A DNA stretch of 64,000 nt from Magnetospirillum gryphiswaldense MSR-1 v2. GTDB taxonomy: Bacteria > Pseudomonadota > Alphaproteobacteria > Rhodospirillales > Magnetospirillaceae. Where the stretch lies: positions 2,340,501 to 2,404,500 of the forward strand of contig NC_023065.1 in assembly GCF_000513295.1 (NCBI RefSeq), read 5' to 3'. Under the pieces are notes generated by a model. That model was not told the origin of the DNA. It did not search any database and was given only the letters and a program-made list of their open reading frames with translations. A program made the translations under genes and the position numbers. Below are positions 1-9,731 of the stretch, one piece after another (positions within the stretch are counted from its first letter, which is position 1; each line of letters starts with the position of its first letter).

Positions 1-399
1 AAGTCCCTGGCCAACCAGACCACCCGGGCCACCGATGAGATCGGCACCCAGATCACCCAGATCATGGCCATCACCCGTGAGGCGGTGGCCGCCGTCAAGG
101 CCATCGTCGGCGCCATCGGCTCGGTGGAGACCCTGTCCACCGCCGTTGCCGCCGCTGTCGACCAGCAAGGCGCGGCCACGGCGGAAATCGCCCGCAATGT
201 CACCCAGACCACGGTGGCGGCGCAGGAAGTGGCCACCCGCATCCATGAAGTGTCGCAAGAAGCCTCGACCACCGGCTCGCTTGCCGACGACGTGTCGGGG
301 GTGTCGGCCCAAGTTGCCGACGGCATCGCCCACTTACGGCAATCCCTGGTCGCATCGGTGCGAACGTCCCTGGCCCAGGTCAGCCAACAGGCTGGCTGA
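1..399 (+). CDS. Methyl-accepting chemotaxis protein, C-terminal fragment (cut by window start)
   Basis: The reading frame is open from the first base and ends at TGA 397-399. The visible 132 residues are the descending arm of a chemoreceptor signalling hairpin: KSLANQTTRATDEIGTQI directly follows where the receptor tip would lie, and the rest is Ala/Thr/Val-rich heptad coiled coil including a VDQQGAATAEIARNV segment typical of alphaproteobacterial receptors. In the family this part packs in trimers of dimers and works with CheA and CheW at the membrane. The N-terminal sensor, membrane segments and HAMP lie outside the window. No C-terminal CheR-binding pentapeptide is seen. Its 3' end overlaps the convergent PilZ gene by 20 bases. 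Confidence 0.93.
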   Translation, partial: KSLANQTTRATDEIGTQITQIMAITREAVAAVKAIVGAIGSVETLSTAVAAAVDQQGAATAEIARNVTQTTVAAQEVATRIHEVSQEASTTGSLADDVSGVSAQVADGIAHLRQSLVASVRTSLAQVSQQAG

Positions 400-760
400 A
401 CACGCCATCCAGGTGCTGAGTGCGGGTATGGCGCACCACCGTCTTGGCCAGCGAATAACGGGGGGAGACGAAGGCTAGGCGGGTTCCCGACGGCCCCACC
501 GCCAGGACTTGGCCTTGGGCGATGGCGGCCAGACCCAGCATCATCACCTCGCCGTGACAGGGGATCAGCTTCAAGCTCACCACCGCACCGCGCTTGACCG
601 GCTGTACCCCGGACAGCCTGACGCCACCCAGCGAGACGTCGATGGCCGGATAAATCCGCCCATCCACCCACACCATCAGGCCGTCGCCGGCATAACGGGT
701 GTAGCGCCGCCGTTCGCTCATGGCGCCATTGTTCTTGCTGATGCTGCCGACCGATCCCAT
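380..760 (-). CDS. PilZ-domain protein (probable c-di-GMP receptor)
   Basis: This 126-residue protein is essentially a single PilZ domain. It carries the arginine motif (RRRYTR, residues 17-22) and DVSLGG (41-46), matching the RxxxR and DxSxxG signatures that bind c-di-GMP in this family. There is no enzyme domain or membrane segment, so it is probably a small cytosolic effector. The start at 760 is preceded by GAGG at suitable spacing; an internal Met at residue 14 is less likely. It lies tail-to-tail with a chemoreceptor gene and a GGDEF enzyme is encoded elsewhere in the window, so a role in motility or surface behaviour is an inference. Confidence 0.85.
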   Translation of the reverse strand: MGSVGSISKNNGAMSERRRYTRYAGDGLMVWVDGRIYPAIDVSLGGVRLSGVQPVKRGAVVSLKLIPCHGEVMMLGLAAIAQGQVLAVGPSGTRLAFVSPRYSLAKTVVRHTRTQHLDGVFSQPVG

Positions 761-802
761 GAGTGCCTCGTCTTAGCCGCACACTCCTCATACCAAAGGT
801 AT

Positions 803-818
803 GTGATAATCATTCGCG
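803..818. promoter_or_regulatory. Weak Fur-like AT-rich site in a divergent promoter region
   Basis: The 170-bp gap between the PilZ gene and the response regulator holds GTGATAATCATTCG, which matches one arm and the centre of a Fur-type TGATAATnATTATCA box, while the second arm is poor. It could serve either gene. Only sequence resemblance supports it. Confidence 0.2.
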
Positions 819-930
819 CCCAGTTTGAACGAGGTATGAACATCCGACCCGTTTTCGCCAACGGCCCCTTGATTCGGGCGCCGCTTCCCACCCACAATGC
901 CCGTGGTTCCACCCTGGCAAGGCCCTGACG

Positions 931-2361
931 TTGAGCAAGCTGCCGATCATCCTGGTTATCGACGACGAACGGCAGTCACAAGAGGCCTTGCGCCGGGTTC
1001 TCGGCGACGAATTCCAGGTGTTGACCGCCTCCAATGCCGAAGAGGCCGAGAACGTGCTGGACCAGGAAATGGTCCATGCCATCTTGTGCGACCAGCGCAT
1101 GCCGGGGATGCAGGGCGTCGATTTCCTGCGCAATGTGCGCGAGCGCTGGCCCGATCCGGTACGCATGATCATTTCCGGCTATACCGCGTCGGAAGACATC
1201 ATCGCCGGCATCAACGAGGCCGGCATCTACCAGTACATCACCAAGCCGTGGGAACCGGACGAGCTGATCCGCACCATCCGCGAGGGATTACGGCTGTGGC
1301 AGTTGCAAAACGCCTCGGCCCAGGCGTCGCTGGACCTGAAGGTGGCGCCGGCCATGCTGGAAAGCCAGGTGGCGCAAAAGACCAGCCGGTTGAAACGCGC
1401 CCACCATTTCGACCGCATCGCCCATGCGCCGCACTCGCCCCTGACCGAGGCCATCGACATGGCCAGCCGGGTCGCCGCCTTTGACATCTCGGTGCTGATC
1501 ACCGGCGAATCGGGCACCGGCAAGGAATTGCTGGCCCGCGCCATCCATTACAACTCGCCGCGCGGGACCAAGCCTTTCGTCGTCGAGAATTGCGGCGCCC
1601 TGCCCGACCAGTTGCTGGAATCCGAATTGTTCGGCTGCAAGAAAGGGGCCTTCACCGGCGCCTACGAGGACCGTATCGGCCTGTTCGAGCAGGCCGATGG
1701 CGGCACCATCTTTTTGGACGAAATCGGCGAAACCTCGCCCGCCTTCCAGGTCAAATTGCTGCGTGTGCTGCAAGAAGGCGAAATCAGGCCCTTAGGCGCG
1801 CGCCTGACCCGCAAGGTGGATGTGCGGGTCATCGCCGCCACCAACCGCAACCTGGAACAGGACGTCCACGACAAGCACTTTCGCCGTGACCTGTATTACC
1901 GTCTGGCCGCCTTTCCCATCCACATCCCGCCGCTGCGCGACCGTCCCGACGACATCACCATCTTGACCAAACGGCTGCTGGCCGACACCGCGCGCAATTT
2001 CGGCAAGACCGTCACCCATCTGTCGCCTGCCGCCATGGCCCTGCTGTCGGCCTATGACTGGCCCGGCAATGTGCGCGAGCTGATGAACGAAATGCAGCGC
2101 ATGGTCGCCCTGGCCGAGGCCCCGATCATCGGCCCGGAACTGCTCAGCCCGCGCATCCGCCACCGCCAGCCGACGGCCAGCGCCAGTCAGCCCCAGGGCC
2201 AGAGCCTACGCGAACAGGTGGATTTGCTCGAAGCCCGCATCCTGGCCGAAACCCTGCAACGCCATCACTGGAACATCAGCCGCGTCGCCGAGGAACTGGG
2301 CCTGAGCCGGGTGGGGCTGCGGGCCAAGTTGGCCCGCCACGGGCTGGAGCGCCCGGACTGA
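931..2361 (+). CDS. Sigma-54-type response regulator, HupR/HoxA-like
   Basis: This 476-residue regulator has an N-terminal receiver domain (acidic pocket DD 11-12, phospho-acceptor Asp54 in CDQRMPG, Lys105), a central AAA+ domain with Walker A GESGTGKE (192-199), the sigma-54 contact loop GAFTGA (239-244) and Walker B TIFLDE (259-264), and a Fis-type helix-turn-helix at the C-terminus. The receiver segments CDQRMPGMQGVDF and ISGYTASEDIIAGINEAGIY closely resemble hydrogenase regulators HupR/HoxA as I recall them. It starts at TTG 931. The histidine kinase gene begins on its stop codon, so they are a pair. No hydrogenase gene lies in the window, so the target operon is unknown. Confidence 0.85.
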   Translation: MSKLPIILVIDDERQSQEALRRVLGDEFQVLTASNAEEAENVLDQEMVHAILCDQRMPGMQGVDFLRNVRERWPDPVRMIISGYTASEDIIAGINEAGIYQYITKPWEPDELIRTIREGLRLWQLQNASAQASLDLKVAPAMLESQVAQKTSRLKRAHHFDRIAHAPHSPLTEAIDMASRVAAFDISVLITGESGTGKELLARAIHYNSPRGTKPFVVENCGALPDQLLESELFGCKKGAFTGAYEDRIGLFEQADGGTIFLDEIGETSPAFQVKLLRVLQEGEIRPLGARLTRKVDVRVIAATNRNLEQDVHDKHFRRDLYYRLAAFPIHIPPLRDRPDDITILTKRLLADTARNFGKTVTHLSPAAMALLSAYDWPGNVRELMNEMQRMVALAEAPIIGPELLSPRIRHRQPTASASQPQGQSLREQVDLLEARILAETLQRHHWNISRVAEELGLSRVGLRAKLARHGLERPD

Positions 2362-3677
2362 TGGCCGGACGACAGCCTCCCCTTCCCGTGGCGCCGGAAC
2401 TGGCCGACGGCGACATCGCCCAGGCCCAAGAGGCGGCGTGGATCGAAGTGATCCGCAAGATGGAGGAAGTCTATTCCGACCTGATCCAGTATGAAATCGA
2501 ACTGGAGGAAAAAAATACGGCGCTGGAGGAAGCCCAGCGCTTCATCACCTCGGTGCTGTCGTCGGTATCGGACATCCTGGTGGTCTGCGATTCCAAGGGC
2601 CGCATCCAACAGGTCAACCTGGCCTTTCTCCGCCTCACCGACATGGCCGAGATCGACCTGATCGGCCAACCCATCGACGCCCTGCTGGCCGCCGGCGCCG
2701 GCCCGGTCAGCCATTGGCTGGAGGCGGCCAGCGGCGAGGACCGCGAAATCCGCTTCGTCCACGGCAGTACCGGCACCACCGACCCGGTGGCGCTGACCTG
2801 CGCCACGCTTTTGGACCATCGCGGCCTGCCCGCGGGCACCGTGCTGACCGGACGGCCGGTAGGCGAGTTGCGCCGCGCCTACGAGGCGTTGAAGCAAGCC
2901 CAGGCGCAATTGGTGCAGCAGGAAAAGATGGCGTCGCTGGGCCGTCTGATCGCCGGTGTCGCGCACGAGCTCAACAACCCCATCAGCTTCATCGTCGGCA
3001 ATGTCCACGTGCTGACCAAGTACCGCGAACGGCTGGAGGCCTATCTGGGGGTGATCCACCAAGGCGTCGACGAAACCGAACGCGAGGCCTTGCGCCGATC
3101 CTTGCGCATCGACACGCTGATGGCCGATCTGCCGGCGCTGATCGCCGGCACCCAGGAAGGGGCGCAGCGGGTCGCCGACATCGTCAAGTCGCTGAAGCGC
3201 CTGTCGTTCAGCCAAAGCGGCGCCGCCCAACCGGTCAATCTGGCCGAGATCGCCGAAAATGCCGTTCAGTGGGTGATCAAGGGCCGCAAGGCGCCGCCGG
3301 TTCCCCATCTCGAACTGCCCGAAATCCTGCTGGTGCCCGGTCATGCCGGGCAATTGCATCAGGTCATGGTCAATCTGATGGAAAACGCCCTCGACGCGGT
3401 GGAGGGCCAGGGCAACGATGCCCGCATCACCGTCAGCGGTCGGTTCACCAGCGGTACGGTGGTGGTGGAGATCACCGATTCCGGTCCCGGCATCGCCACG
3501 GAAAACCTGGGCAAGGTGTTCGACCCGTTCTTCACCACCAAGCCGGTGGGCCAAGGCACCGGCCTCGGGCTATGGATCAGCTATGGCATCGTCCGCGACC
3601 ATGGCGGCGAGTTGAGCGCGGAGAATGTCGCCAGCGGCGGCGCCCGCTTCCGCCTGACCCTGCCCGGCTTCAGCTGA
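2361..3677 (+). CDS. PAS-domain sensor histidine kinase, HupT/HoxJ-like
   Basis: This 438-residue kinase has no membrane segment and is probably cytosolic. A short coiled coil (about 35-62) leads into a PAS domain (about 63-165), then a dimerisation domain with the phospho-acceptor His202 in GVAHELNNP, and a HATPase domain with an N box ([10 protein letters not shown]), [14 protein letters not shown] and GTGLGL. The H-box surroundings ([19 protein letters not shown]) resemble HupT. ATG 2361 overlaps the regulator's TGA by one base, indicating translational coupling and a cognate partner. HupT responds to hydrogen through a hydrogenase sensor in other bacteria; whether this one does is unproven. 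Its 3' end overlaps zapE by 8 bases. Confidence 0.85.
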   Translation: MAGRQPPLPVAPELADGDIAQAQEAAWIEVIRKMEEVYSDLIQYEIELEEKNTALEEAQRFITSVLSSVSDILVVCDSKGRIQQVNLAFLRLTDMAEIDLIGQPIDALLAAGAGPVSHWLEAASGEDREIRFVHGSTGTTDPVALTCATLLDHRGLPAGTVLTGRPVGELRRAYEALKQAQAQLVQQEKMASLGRLIAGVAHELNNPISFIVGNVHVLTKYRERLEAYLGVIHQGVDETEREALRRSLRIDTLMADLPALIAGTQEGAQRVADIVKSLKRLSFSQSGAAQPVNLAEIAENAVQWVIKGRKAPPVPHLELPEILLVPGHAGQLHQVMVNLMENALDAVEGQGNDARITVSGRFTSGTVVVEITDSGPGIATENLGKVFDPFFTTKPVGQGTGLGLWISYGIVRDHGGELSAENVASGGARFRLTLPGFS

Positions 3678-4824
3678 TGTGCTGGCGGGTGATGTAGTCG
3701 TCCGCCTGCATCTCCATCAGCCGCGATACCGTGCGCTGGAACTCGAAGGCGCCGATACCGGTGGGGTACAGGCTTTCCGGTGGCGCCGCCGCCGAACAGA
3801 TCAGCGTCACCTTATGTTCGTAAAGGGCATCGACCAGGGTGACGAAGCGCCGGGCCTCGTCCTTGTTTTCCGGCGACAGCAGCGGGATGCCCGACAGCAC
3901 CAGGGTATGGAAGTGGCTGGCCAGCTCCAGGTAATCGGACGGCCCCAGGGGGCGCCCGCACAATTCGCGGAAACTGAAGCGGGCGACGCCGATGGCGGCG
4001 CGCGGGATGTCCAGCACCCGGCCATTGACCATCAACTGATCGGGCCGCGCCGCCGCCCCCTCGGTCAGGCGGGCGAAGTTTTTGTCCAACTCCGCCTCGG
4101 CCGCGGGACCATTGGGGAAGTGATAAACCTGCAGGCCGCGCTTGCGCCCCAGGCGATAATCCCGCTCCGAATTCAGCTCCAGCAAATCCAGACGCTGCCC
4201 CATCAGCTCGATGAAGGGCACGAAGCGCTGGCGCTGCAAGCCATCCTTGTACAGATCCTGGGGCGCCCGATTGGAGGTGATGACCACCACCACGCCGTTA
4301 TCCAGCAGATGCTGGAACAAACGCCCGACGATCATGGCATCGGCGATGTCGGTGACCTGCAATTCATCCAGACACAGCAGCCAGGCATTGTCGGCCAGTT
4401 GCTTGGCCAAGGCCGGGATAGGATCGGCACCGCCGGATTTGCGCCATTCGTGCATGGCTGCGTGAACGTCACGCATGAATTCGTGGAAATGCACCCGCCG
4501 CTTGCCGGGCATGTTGGTGAATTCGTAGAACAAATCCATCAGCATGGATTTGCCGCGCCCGACCTCGCCGAAGATGTACAGGCCCTGGCGCGGGTTGCCG
4601 TCCTCGCAATCGCCAGGATGCCATTGCAGACCCGCCGGCACCGCGGCCTTGCCGCCCAGGCCGAAGCGGGCCAGCCAGCCCTTTTCACCGGCGCTGGGGC
4701 GATAGCCGCGAACAGCCTTGGACAGGCTTTGCAGTTTTTCCACCGCCAGTTCTTGGGCCGGATCGGGACGAACCTGACCCGCGCGCAGGCGGCTGCGATA
4801 TTCAAAAAGTGGGCCTTCATTCAT
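3670..4824 (-). CDS. zapE: Cell division protein ZapE (AFG1-like ATPase)
   Basis: This 384-residue P-loop ATPase has Walker A GEVGRGKSMLMD, an HFHEFM segment and Walker B LLCLDELQVTD, followed by SNRAPQDLYKDGLQR and a C-terminal LCGRPLGPSDYLE stretch, all standard for the AFG1/ZapE family. ZapE associates with the Z ring and modulates constriction in bacteria; the mitochondrial homologue is Lace1/AFG1. The start chosen is 4824 (MNEGPLFEYRSRL); the frame is open 10 codons further upstream to another Met at 4854, but that stretch is atypical. It stands alone on the minus strand, separated from the upstream DHH gene by a strong hairpin. Confidence 0.9.
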   Translation of the reverse strand: MNEGPLFEYRSRLRAGQVRPDPAQELAVEKLQSLSKAVRGYRPSAGEKGWLARFGLGGKAAVPAGLQWHPGDCEDGNPRQGLYIFGEVGRGKSMLMDLFYEFTNMPGKRRVHFHEFMRDVHAAMHEWRKSGGADPIPALAKQLADNAWLLCLDELQVTDIADAMIVGRLFQHLLDNGVVVVITSNRAPQDLYKDGLQRQRFVPFIELMGQRLDLLELNSERDYRLGRKRGLQVYHFPNGPAAEAELDKNFARLTEGAAARPDQLMVNGRVLDIPRAAIGVARFSFRELCGRPLGPSDYLELASHFHTLVLSGIPLLSPENKDEARRFVTLVDALYEHKVTLICSAAAPPESLYPTGIGAFEFQRTVSRLMEMQADDYITRQHIS

Positions 4825-4857
4825 GGCCGCGCAGCCTACCCCAAAGGGGGGCAAAGG

Positions 4858-4889
4858 AAAAGGGCGCGGGTGGGTGCCCGCGCCCTTTT
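4858..4889 (-). terminator. Intrinsic terminator after the DHH gene
   Basis: A perfect 13-bp inverted repeat (AAAAGGGCGCGGG and its complement) with a 6-base loop lies 20 bp past the DHH gene stop. On the minus strand it ends in TTTT. Confidence 0.75.
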
Positions 4890-4909
4890 CCAGCTTTTAT
4901 GCGACGCGA

Positions 4910-5842
4910 TCAGCCGTCGGCGTTGATCTTGGCGATCAGATCTTCCAACACCTTGGGGGCGACATCGTTGCCAACCTGACAGGTACCGGCCTTTTCGTGG
5001 CCACCGCCGCCATAGGTCAGACACAACTCGCCCACATTGGTCTTGGCCGAGCGATTGACGATGGACCGACCGATGGCGAACACGGTGTTCTGCTGCTTCA
5101 GCCCCCACAAAATGTGGATGGAGATGTTGCACTGCGGATAGAGCGCATAAATCATGAAGCGGTTGCAGGCGTAGATGGTCTCTTCGTTGCGAAGATCAAG
5201 AACGATCAGGTTCTTGTACACCTTGGAGCAGCGCAACAGCTGTTCCTTGGCCTTTTCCTCGTGTTCGAAGAACAGATCGGTCCGTTCCTTGACATCGGGC
5301 AGAGCCATGATCTGCTCGATGCTGTGATTGCGGCAATAATCGATCAGCTCCATCATCAACTGATAATTGGAGATACGGAAATCACGGAAGCGGCCCAGAC
5401 CGGTGCGGGCATCCATGATGTAATTCAACACCGTCCAGCCAGTGGGCGAAATGATGTCATCCAGCGAGTATTGGGCGCTGTCGGCCTTGTCGACCTCTTC
5501 CATCATTTTGTCCCAGGCCGCCGGGAAGCGCACGGCACCGCCGTAATAATCATAGACCACGCGGGCCGCCGACGGCGCCTTGGGGTCGATGATGTGGTTG
5601 TCCTTCTGGCCGACGCGGATGGTTTCCGACAGATGGTGGTCGAAGGCGATGTGCACGCCATCCACATAGGGAAGATTGGTGCTGATGTCGTTGGGGCCGA
5701 TATCGATGACCCCGTCCTGCATATCCTTGGGATGGACGAACTTGATATCGTCGATGATGTCCAATTGCTTCAATAGGACGGCGCACACCAAGCCGTCGAA
5801 ATCACTGCGCGTGACCAAACGGAATTTCTTGCCGTCGGACAT
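4910..5842 (-). CDS. DHH-family phosphoesterase (exopolyphosphatase-like)
   Basis: This 310-residue protein shows the DHH metal-binding motifs: DFDG (14-17), a second acidic segment VIDIGP, the signature DHH (68-70) and a C-terminal GGGGHEKAG (278-286), which corresponds to the DHHA1 GGGH motif. The family comprises manganese-dependent phosphoesterases acting on polyphosphate, cyclic dinucleotides, nanoRNA or pyrophosphate; the substrate cannot be told from the sequence. The start at 5842 is set by a perfect GGAGG six bases upstream. The gene stands alone, facing a lipoprotein gene across about 150 bp and ending at its own terminator. Confidence 0.8.
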   Translation of the reverse strand: MSDGKKFRLVTRSDFDGLVCAVLLKQLDIIDDIKFVHPKDMQDGVIDIGPNDISTNLPYVDGVHIAFDHHLSETIRVGQKDNHIIDPKAPSAARVVYDYYGGAVRFPAAWDKMMEEVDKADSAQYSLDDIISPTGWTVLNYIMDARTGLGRFRDFRISNYQLMMELIDYCRNHSIEQIMALPDVKERTDLFFEHEEKAKEQLLRCSKVYKNLIVLDLRNEETIYACNRFMIYALYPQCNISIHILWGLKQQNTVFAIGRSIVNRSAKTNVGELCLTYGGGGHEKAGTCQVGNDVAPKVLEDLIAKINADG

Positions 5843-5989
5843 GTTGTTCCTCCTTCCCGCAACCAAGGTCCAAATCTTACCCTGCCGAACGTTTTAGAAC
5901 AACAAGGTCTGGACCCTATATCCTCTTTCCCCACGGGCGGGGGTGGGATAAACAAGAGAGGCGTCCATCCCATACCCAGCGAGCCAGCC

Positions 5990-6685
5990 ATGCGCGCCGC
6001 CCCATTTGCCCTGTTTGCCATCGCCGCCATGCTTGCCTCCTGCGCCGAAGCGCCGTTCGTCGATCATGAGATTGAGAGCCTGATCGACAAGCGGGCCAAC
6101 ACCATCACCACCAACGGCACTGTCACCATATGCCATGCCGACAGCGCGCCTTGGGCCGAGGTGGAAGCGGAAGCCGCCTATGCCTGTGGTGAATATGGGT
6201 ATTTCAGCCAGTTCCAAAAGACCCTGCGCTATCAGTGCCGGATCACCGCACCGCATCAATCCACCTTTACCTGCTATCACCCGGAAATGACCGATGCCAA
6301 AGGCCGATTGATCAACCCCGCCGACGAAAAGGCGATCGCCGAATGGCAAAAGCGCACCGGCAAGATGAAGCCGAAGCCGCGCATCGCCCTGCCGCAATCC
6401 CAGCAGCAGGCGGTCCCCACCACCCTGCCCTCCGGTCCGATGGCACCGGCGGCAAACCCGGTCGATGGCACTTCAACGGGTACCGCCGCCCCGACCATGG
6501 CCGCGCCGGCGGCGACGCCCCCTGTCGCCCCCTATCGCCCACTGACCCCCGCCGACATCGCCGGCAAGCCGGACATGGCTCCCGCTCCCATCCTGACCGC
6601 GCCCCCATCCCAGGCGCCGTTGTACCCGTCGGGTGGCTCGTACACCCTGCCACCGGGAAGCTGGGGCCAGCACTTCGAGGAATGA
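5990..6685 (+). CDS. Putative lipoprotein with Pro/Ala-rich C-terminus
   Basis: This 231-residue protein begins with a lipoprotein signal peptide ending in lipobox LASC (Cys18), so it is expected to be exported and lipid-anchored. Residues 20-125 form a small cysteine-containing domain (Cys at ICHAD, YACGEY, YQCR and FTCYH suggest disulfides). The remainder is low-complexity Pro/Ala/Thr sequence ending in YTLPPGSWGQHFEE, probably a flexible periplasmic or outer-membrane tail. I do not recognise a family. It is monocistronic and shares a terminator with the convergent sdhB gene. Confidence 0.65.
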   Translation: MRAAPFALFAIAAMLASCAEAPFVDHEIESLIDKRANTITTNGTVTICHADSAPWAEVEAEAAYACGEYGYFSQFQKTLRYQCRITAPHQSTFTCYHPEMTDAKGRLINPADEKAIAEWQKRTGKMKPKPRIALPQSQQQAVPTTLPSGPMAPAANPVDGTSTGTAAPTMAAPAATPPVAPYRPLTPADIAGKPDMAPAPILTAPPSQAPLYPSGGSYTLPPGSWGQHFEE

Positions 6686-6695
6686 GCACACAAAA

Positions 6696-6724
6696 AACCC
6701 CGCCAGAGATACTCTGGCGGGGTT
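6696..6724. terminator. Bidirectional terminator between the lipoprotein gene and sdhB
   Basis: AACCCCGCCAGAG and its exact complement are separated by a 3-base loop. The hairpin is flanked by A and T runs, and both convergent genes stop within 20 bp. Confidence 0.85.
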
Positions 6725-6741
6725 GATTGTTTCAGACCGGA

Positions 6742-7524
6742 TCAGACGCCGCGCTGCAACAGCTTGGTCTTGATCGAACCGATGGCCTTGGCCGGGTTCA
6801 GCCCCTTGGGGCAGGTCTTGGTGCAGTTCATGATGGTGTGGCAGCGATACAGCTTGAAGGGGTCTTCCAGCGCATCGAGGCGTTCACCGGTCATTTCATC
6901 GCGGGAATCGTGGATCCAGCGGGCAGCCTGCAACAGCACTGCCGGACCGAGATAACGATCGCCGTTCCACCAGTAGCTGGGGCAGCTGGTCTGGCAGCAG
7001 AAGCACAGGATGCATTCCCACATGCCGTCGAGCTTTTCCCGCTCTTCCGGCGATTGCAGCCGTTCGCCATCGGGCGGCGGCGGGGTCTGGGTCTGCATCC
7101 ACGGCTTGATCGACGCCAGCTGGGCATAGGGCACGGTCAGGTCAGGAATCAGATCCTTGATCACCGGCATATGCGGCAGCGGATAGATCTTGGCGTCGCC
7201 CTTGATGTCCTCGATGGGCTTCAGGCAGGCCAAGGTGTTGGCGCCGTCGATGTTCATGGCGCAGGAGCCGCAGATGCCTTCACGGCAGGAGCGGCGGAAG
7301 GTCAGCGTCGAGTCGATCTCGTTCTTGATCTTCAGCAGGGCGTCCAGAACCATGGGGCCGCAGGCGTCGAGATCGATCTCGTAGGTGTCCAGACGCGGGT
7401 TGGCACCCGAATCGGGATCGTAGCGGTAAATCTTGAACGCCTTAACCTTCTTGGCACCGGCAGGAGCCTTGTGGGTCTTGCCGTTCTGTACCCGGGAATT
7501 GGCGGGCAGGGCGAATTCGACCAT
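6742..7524 (-). CDS. sdhB: Succinate dehydrogenase iron-sulfur subunit
   Basis: This 260-residue subunit of complex II carries three cluster-binding regions in order: CREGICGSC plus a later Cys for [2Fe-2S], [12 protein letters not shown] for [4Fe-4S], and [17 protein letters not shown], whose layout fits the [3Fe-4S] cluster. It passes electrons from the SdhA flavin to ubiquinone at the inner membrane. It is the last gene of sdhCDAB, 22 bp after sdhA, and ends at a strong bidirectional terminator. Length and motifs are typical of alphaproteobacterial SdhB. Confidence 0.98.
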   Translation of the reverse strand: MVEFALPANSRVQNGKTHKAPAGAKKVKAFKIYRYDPDSGANPRLDTYEIDLDACGPMVLDALLKIKNEIDSTLTFRRSCREGICGSCAMNIDGANTLACLKPIEDIKGDAKIYPLPHMPVIKDLIPDLTVPYAQLASIKPWMQTQTPPPPDGERLQSPEEREKLDGMWECILCFCCQTSCPSYWWNGDRYLGPAVLLQAARWIHDSRDEMTGERLDALEDPFKLYRCHTIMNCTKTCPKGLNPAKAIGSIKTKLLQRGV

Positions 7525-7546
7525 GTCTTTCTCTCCTTGACCGGCC

Positions 7547-9328
7547 TTAGTAGACGCGCTTCTGCGGCTTGATGTACTCGACCTCGTCGGTCAGCGTATA
7601 GGTGTGGACCGGACGATAGTCCAGCTTCACCTTGCCGTTCTCGACCCAGGCCAGCGAGTGCTTCTGCCAGTTGACGTCGTCGCGATCCGGATAATCCTCG
7701 TGGGCATGAGCGCCGCGCGATTCGTGCCGGGCTTCCGCCGACACGATGGTCGCCTGGGCACAATCCATCAGGTTTTCCAGCTCCAAGGCCTCGACCAGAT
7801 CCGAGTTCCACACGGTGGAACGGTCGTTGATCTTGATCTGCGGCAAGGTGGAGGCAACCTGCTCCATCTTGGCGCAGCCTTCGGCCAGGGTCTTCGAGGT
7901 ACGGAAGACGGCGGCGTCGTTCTGCATGGTCTTTTGCATGGCCAAGCGGATTTCGCTGGTATGCAGCGAACCATTGGCGTTGCGCAGACGGTCGAAGCGG
8001 GCCACCGCGTTGTCGCCGGCATCCTTGGCCAGCGGCTTGTGGGTGGTGCCGGGCTTCAGCGTCTCGGCAGCGCGCAGGGCAGCGGCACGACCGAAGACGA
8101 CGATGTCCAACAGCGAGTTGGTGCCCAGACGGTTGGCGCCGTGCACCGACACGCAGGCCGCCTCGCCGATGGCCATCAGGCCCTCGACGGTGGCGTCGGG
8201 GTTGTCGGCGGTCGGGCGCAGCACTTCGCCATGCACGTTGGTGGGGATACCGCCCATGTTGTAGTGCACGGTCGGCAGCACCGGGATCGGCTGCTTGGTC
8301 ACGTCGACACCGGCGAAAATCTTCGAGGTCTCGGAGATGCCGGGCAGACGCAATTCCAGATCGGCCGGGTCCAGGTGATCCAGATGCAGGAAGATGTGGT
8401 CGTTGCCGGCGCCGACGCCGCGACCTTCACGGATTTCCACGGTCATGGCGCGCGAGACGACGTCGCGCGAGGCCAGATCCTTGGCGGTGGGGGCATAACG
8501 CTCCATGAAGCGTTCACCCGCCGAATTGCGCAGGATGCCGCCTTCGCCGCGCGCACCCTCGGTGATCAGACAGCCCGAGCCGTAGATGCCGGTGGGATGG
8601 AACTGCACGAATTCCATGTCCTGCAACGGCAGACCGGCGCGCGACACCATGCCGTGACCGTCGCCGGTGCAGGTATGGGCCGAGGTGCAGCTGAAATAGG
8701 CGCGGCCATAGCCGCCCGAGGCCAGCACCACCTTGTGGGCGCGGAAGCGATGCAGGGAACCGTCGTCCAGGTTCCAGGCGACGACGCCGCGGCAGGCGCC
8801 GTCTTCCATGATCAGGTCGAGAGCGAAATATTCGACGAAGAATTCGCACGAATGCTTCAGCGACTGCGAATACAGCGTGTGCAGGATGGCATGGCCGGTA
8901 CGGTCGGCGGCGGCGCAGGCGCGCTGCACCGGCTTTTCACCGAAATTGGACATGTGGCCGCCGAACGGGCGCTGATAGATCTTGCCTTCCGGGGTGCGCG
9001 AGAACGGCACGCCGAAATGTTCAAGCTCGTACACCGCCGGCACCGCTTCGCGGCACATGTATTCGATGGCGTCTTGGTCGCCCAGCCAGTCCGACCCCTT
9101 GACGGTGTCGTACATGTGCCACTTCCAATTGTCCTCGGCCATGTTGCCGAGAGAAGCGCCGATACCGCCCTGGGCGGCCACGGTGTGCGAGCGGGTGGGG
9201 AACACCTTGGTGATGCAGGCGGTCTTCAGACCGGCGGCACCCATGCCCATGGTGGCGCGCAGGCCGGCACCGCCGGCGCCGACGACCACGACATCATAGG
9301 TGTGGTCGATGATCTTGTACGCAGCCAT
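7547..9328 (-). CDS. sdhA: Succinate dehydrogenase flavoprotein subunit
   Basis: This 593-residue protein has the N-terminal dinucleotide fold [13 protein letters not shown] and the FAD-linking context [11 protein letters not shown], where the His covalently holds FAD in this family. The substrate-binding segments [11 protein letters not shown] and [11 protein letters not shown], the NMGGIPTN stretch and the C-terminal [14 protein letters not shown] are also present. It oxidises succinate to fumarate in the TCA cycle as part of membrane-bound complex II. It is third in the operon, 5 bp after sdhD. A 577-codon open frame on the opposite strand is a composition artefact. Confidence 0.98.
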   Translation of the reverse strand: MAAYKIIDHTYDVVVVGAGGAGLRATMGMGAAGLKTACITKVFPTRSHTVAAQGGIGASLGNMAEDNWKWHMYDTVKGSDWLGDQDAIEYMCREAVPAVYELEHFGVPFSRTPEGKIYQRPFGGHMSNFGEKPVQRACAAADRTGHAILHTLYSQSLKHSCEFFVEYFALDLIMEDGACRGVVAWNLDDGSLHRFRAHKVVLASGGYGRAYFSCTSAHTCTGDGHGMVSRAGLPLQDMEFVQFHPTGIYGSGCLITEGARGEGGILRNSAGERFMERYAPTAKDLASRDVVSRAMTVEIREGRGVGAGNDHIFLHLDHLDPADLELRLPGISETSKIFAGVDVTKQPIPVLPTVHYNMGGIPTNVHGEVLRPTADNPDATVEGLMAIGEAACVSVHGANRLGTNSLLDIVVFGRAAALRAAETLKPGTTHKPLAKDAGDNAVARFDRLRNANGSLHTSEIRLAMQKTMQNDAAVFRTSKTLAEGCAKMEQVASTLPQIKINDRSTVWNSDLVEALELENLMDCAQATIVSAEARHESRGAHAHEDYPDRDDVNWQKHSLAWVENGKVKLDYRPVHTYTLTDEVEYIKPQKRVY

Positions 9329-9333
9329 TGCGG

Positions 9334-9717
9334 TTAGCCTCCGATGGCGACTTTGAGGATCGAAACGGACATGCCGACCGCCAGCAGGGCGGCGATCAGG
9401 CGCGTGGCCAGCAGGGCGGCGAACTTCTTCGCCTTGCAGGTCACATAGTCCTCGATGACCATGGAAAGACCCAGCGACGCATGGTAGCAGGTCAGGCCGA
9501 TGGTCAGGATCAGCAGGGCGGCGTTAGGCCCCTTGGCGATCCAGGCGGTGAAGACGGCGTGGTCGGCACCGGCCAGACGGGCGATGGACACCACGAACCA
9601 CAAAGACAGCGGGATCAGACCGACGGCGCTGACGATGGTGGACCAGTGATGGCCCATGCCGGACTTGGCCGAACCAAGGCCGCGAGCGCGACCGATGGGG
9701 GAGCGAAGGGTGGTCAT
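9334..9717 (-). CDS. sdhD: Succinate dehydrogenase membrane anchor subunit D
   Basis: This 127-residue hydrophobic protein has three predicted membrane helices (about 28-52, 63-84 and 100-124). The second contains the [14 protein letters not shown] segment, where SdhD family members carry haem- and quinone-site residues. An N-terminal [16 protein letters not shown] stretch is typical of alphaproteobacterial SdhD. With SdhC it anchors SdhAB and binds haem b and ubiquinone. It is second in the operon, 14 bp after sdhC. Confidence 0.93.
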   Translation of the reverse strand: MTTLRSPIGRARGLGSAKSGMGHHWSTIVSAVGLIPLSLWFVVSIARLAGADHAVFTAWIAKGPNAALLILTIGLTCYHASLGLSMVIEDYVTCKAKKFAALLATRLIAALLAVGMSVSILKVAIGG

Positions 9718-9731
9718 GTCAATGTTCTCCC

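Noticed and set aside
7604-9337. 577-codon frame opposite sdhA
   Set aside because: It is fully antisense to a certain gene and lacks any motif.
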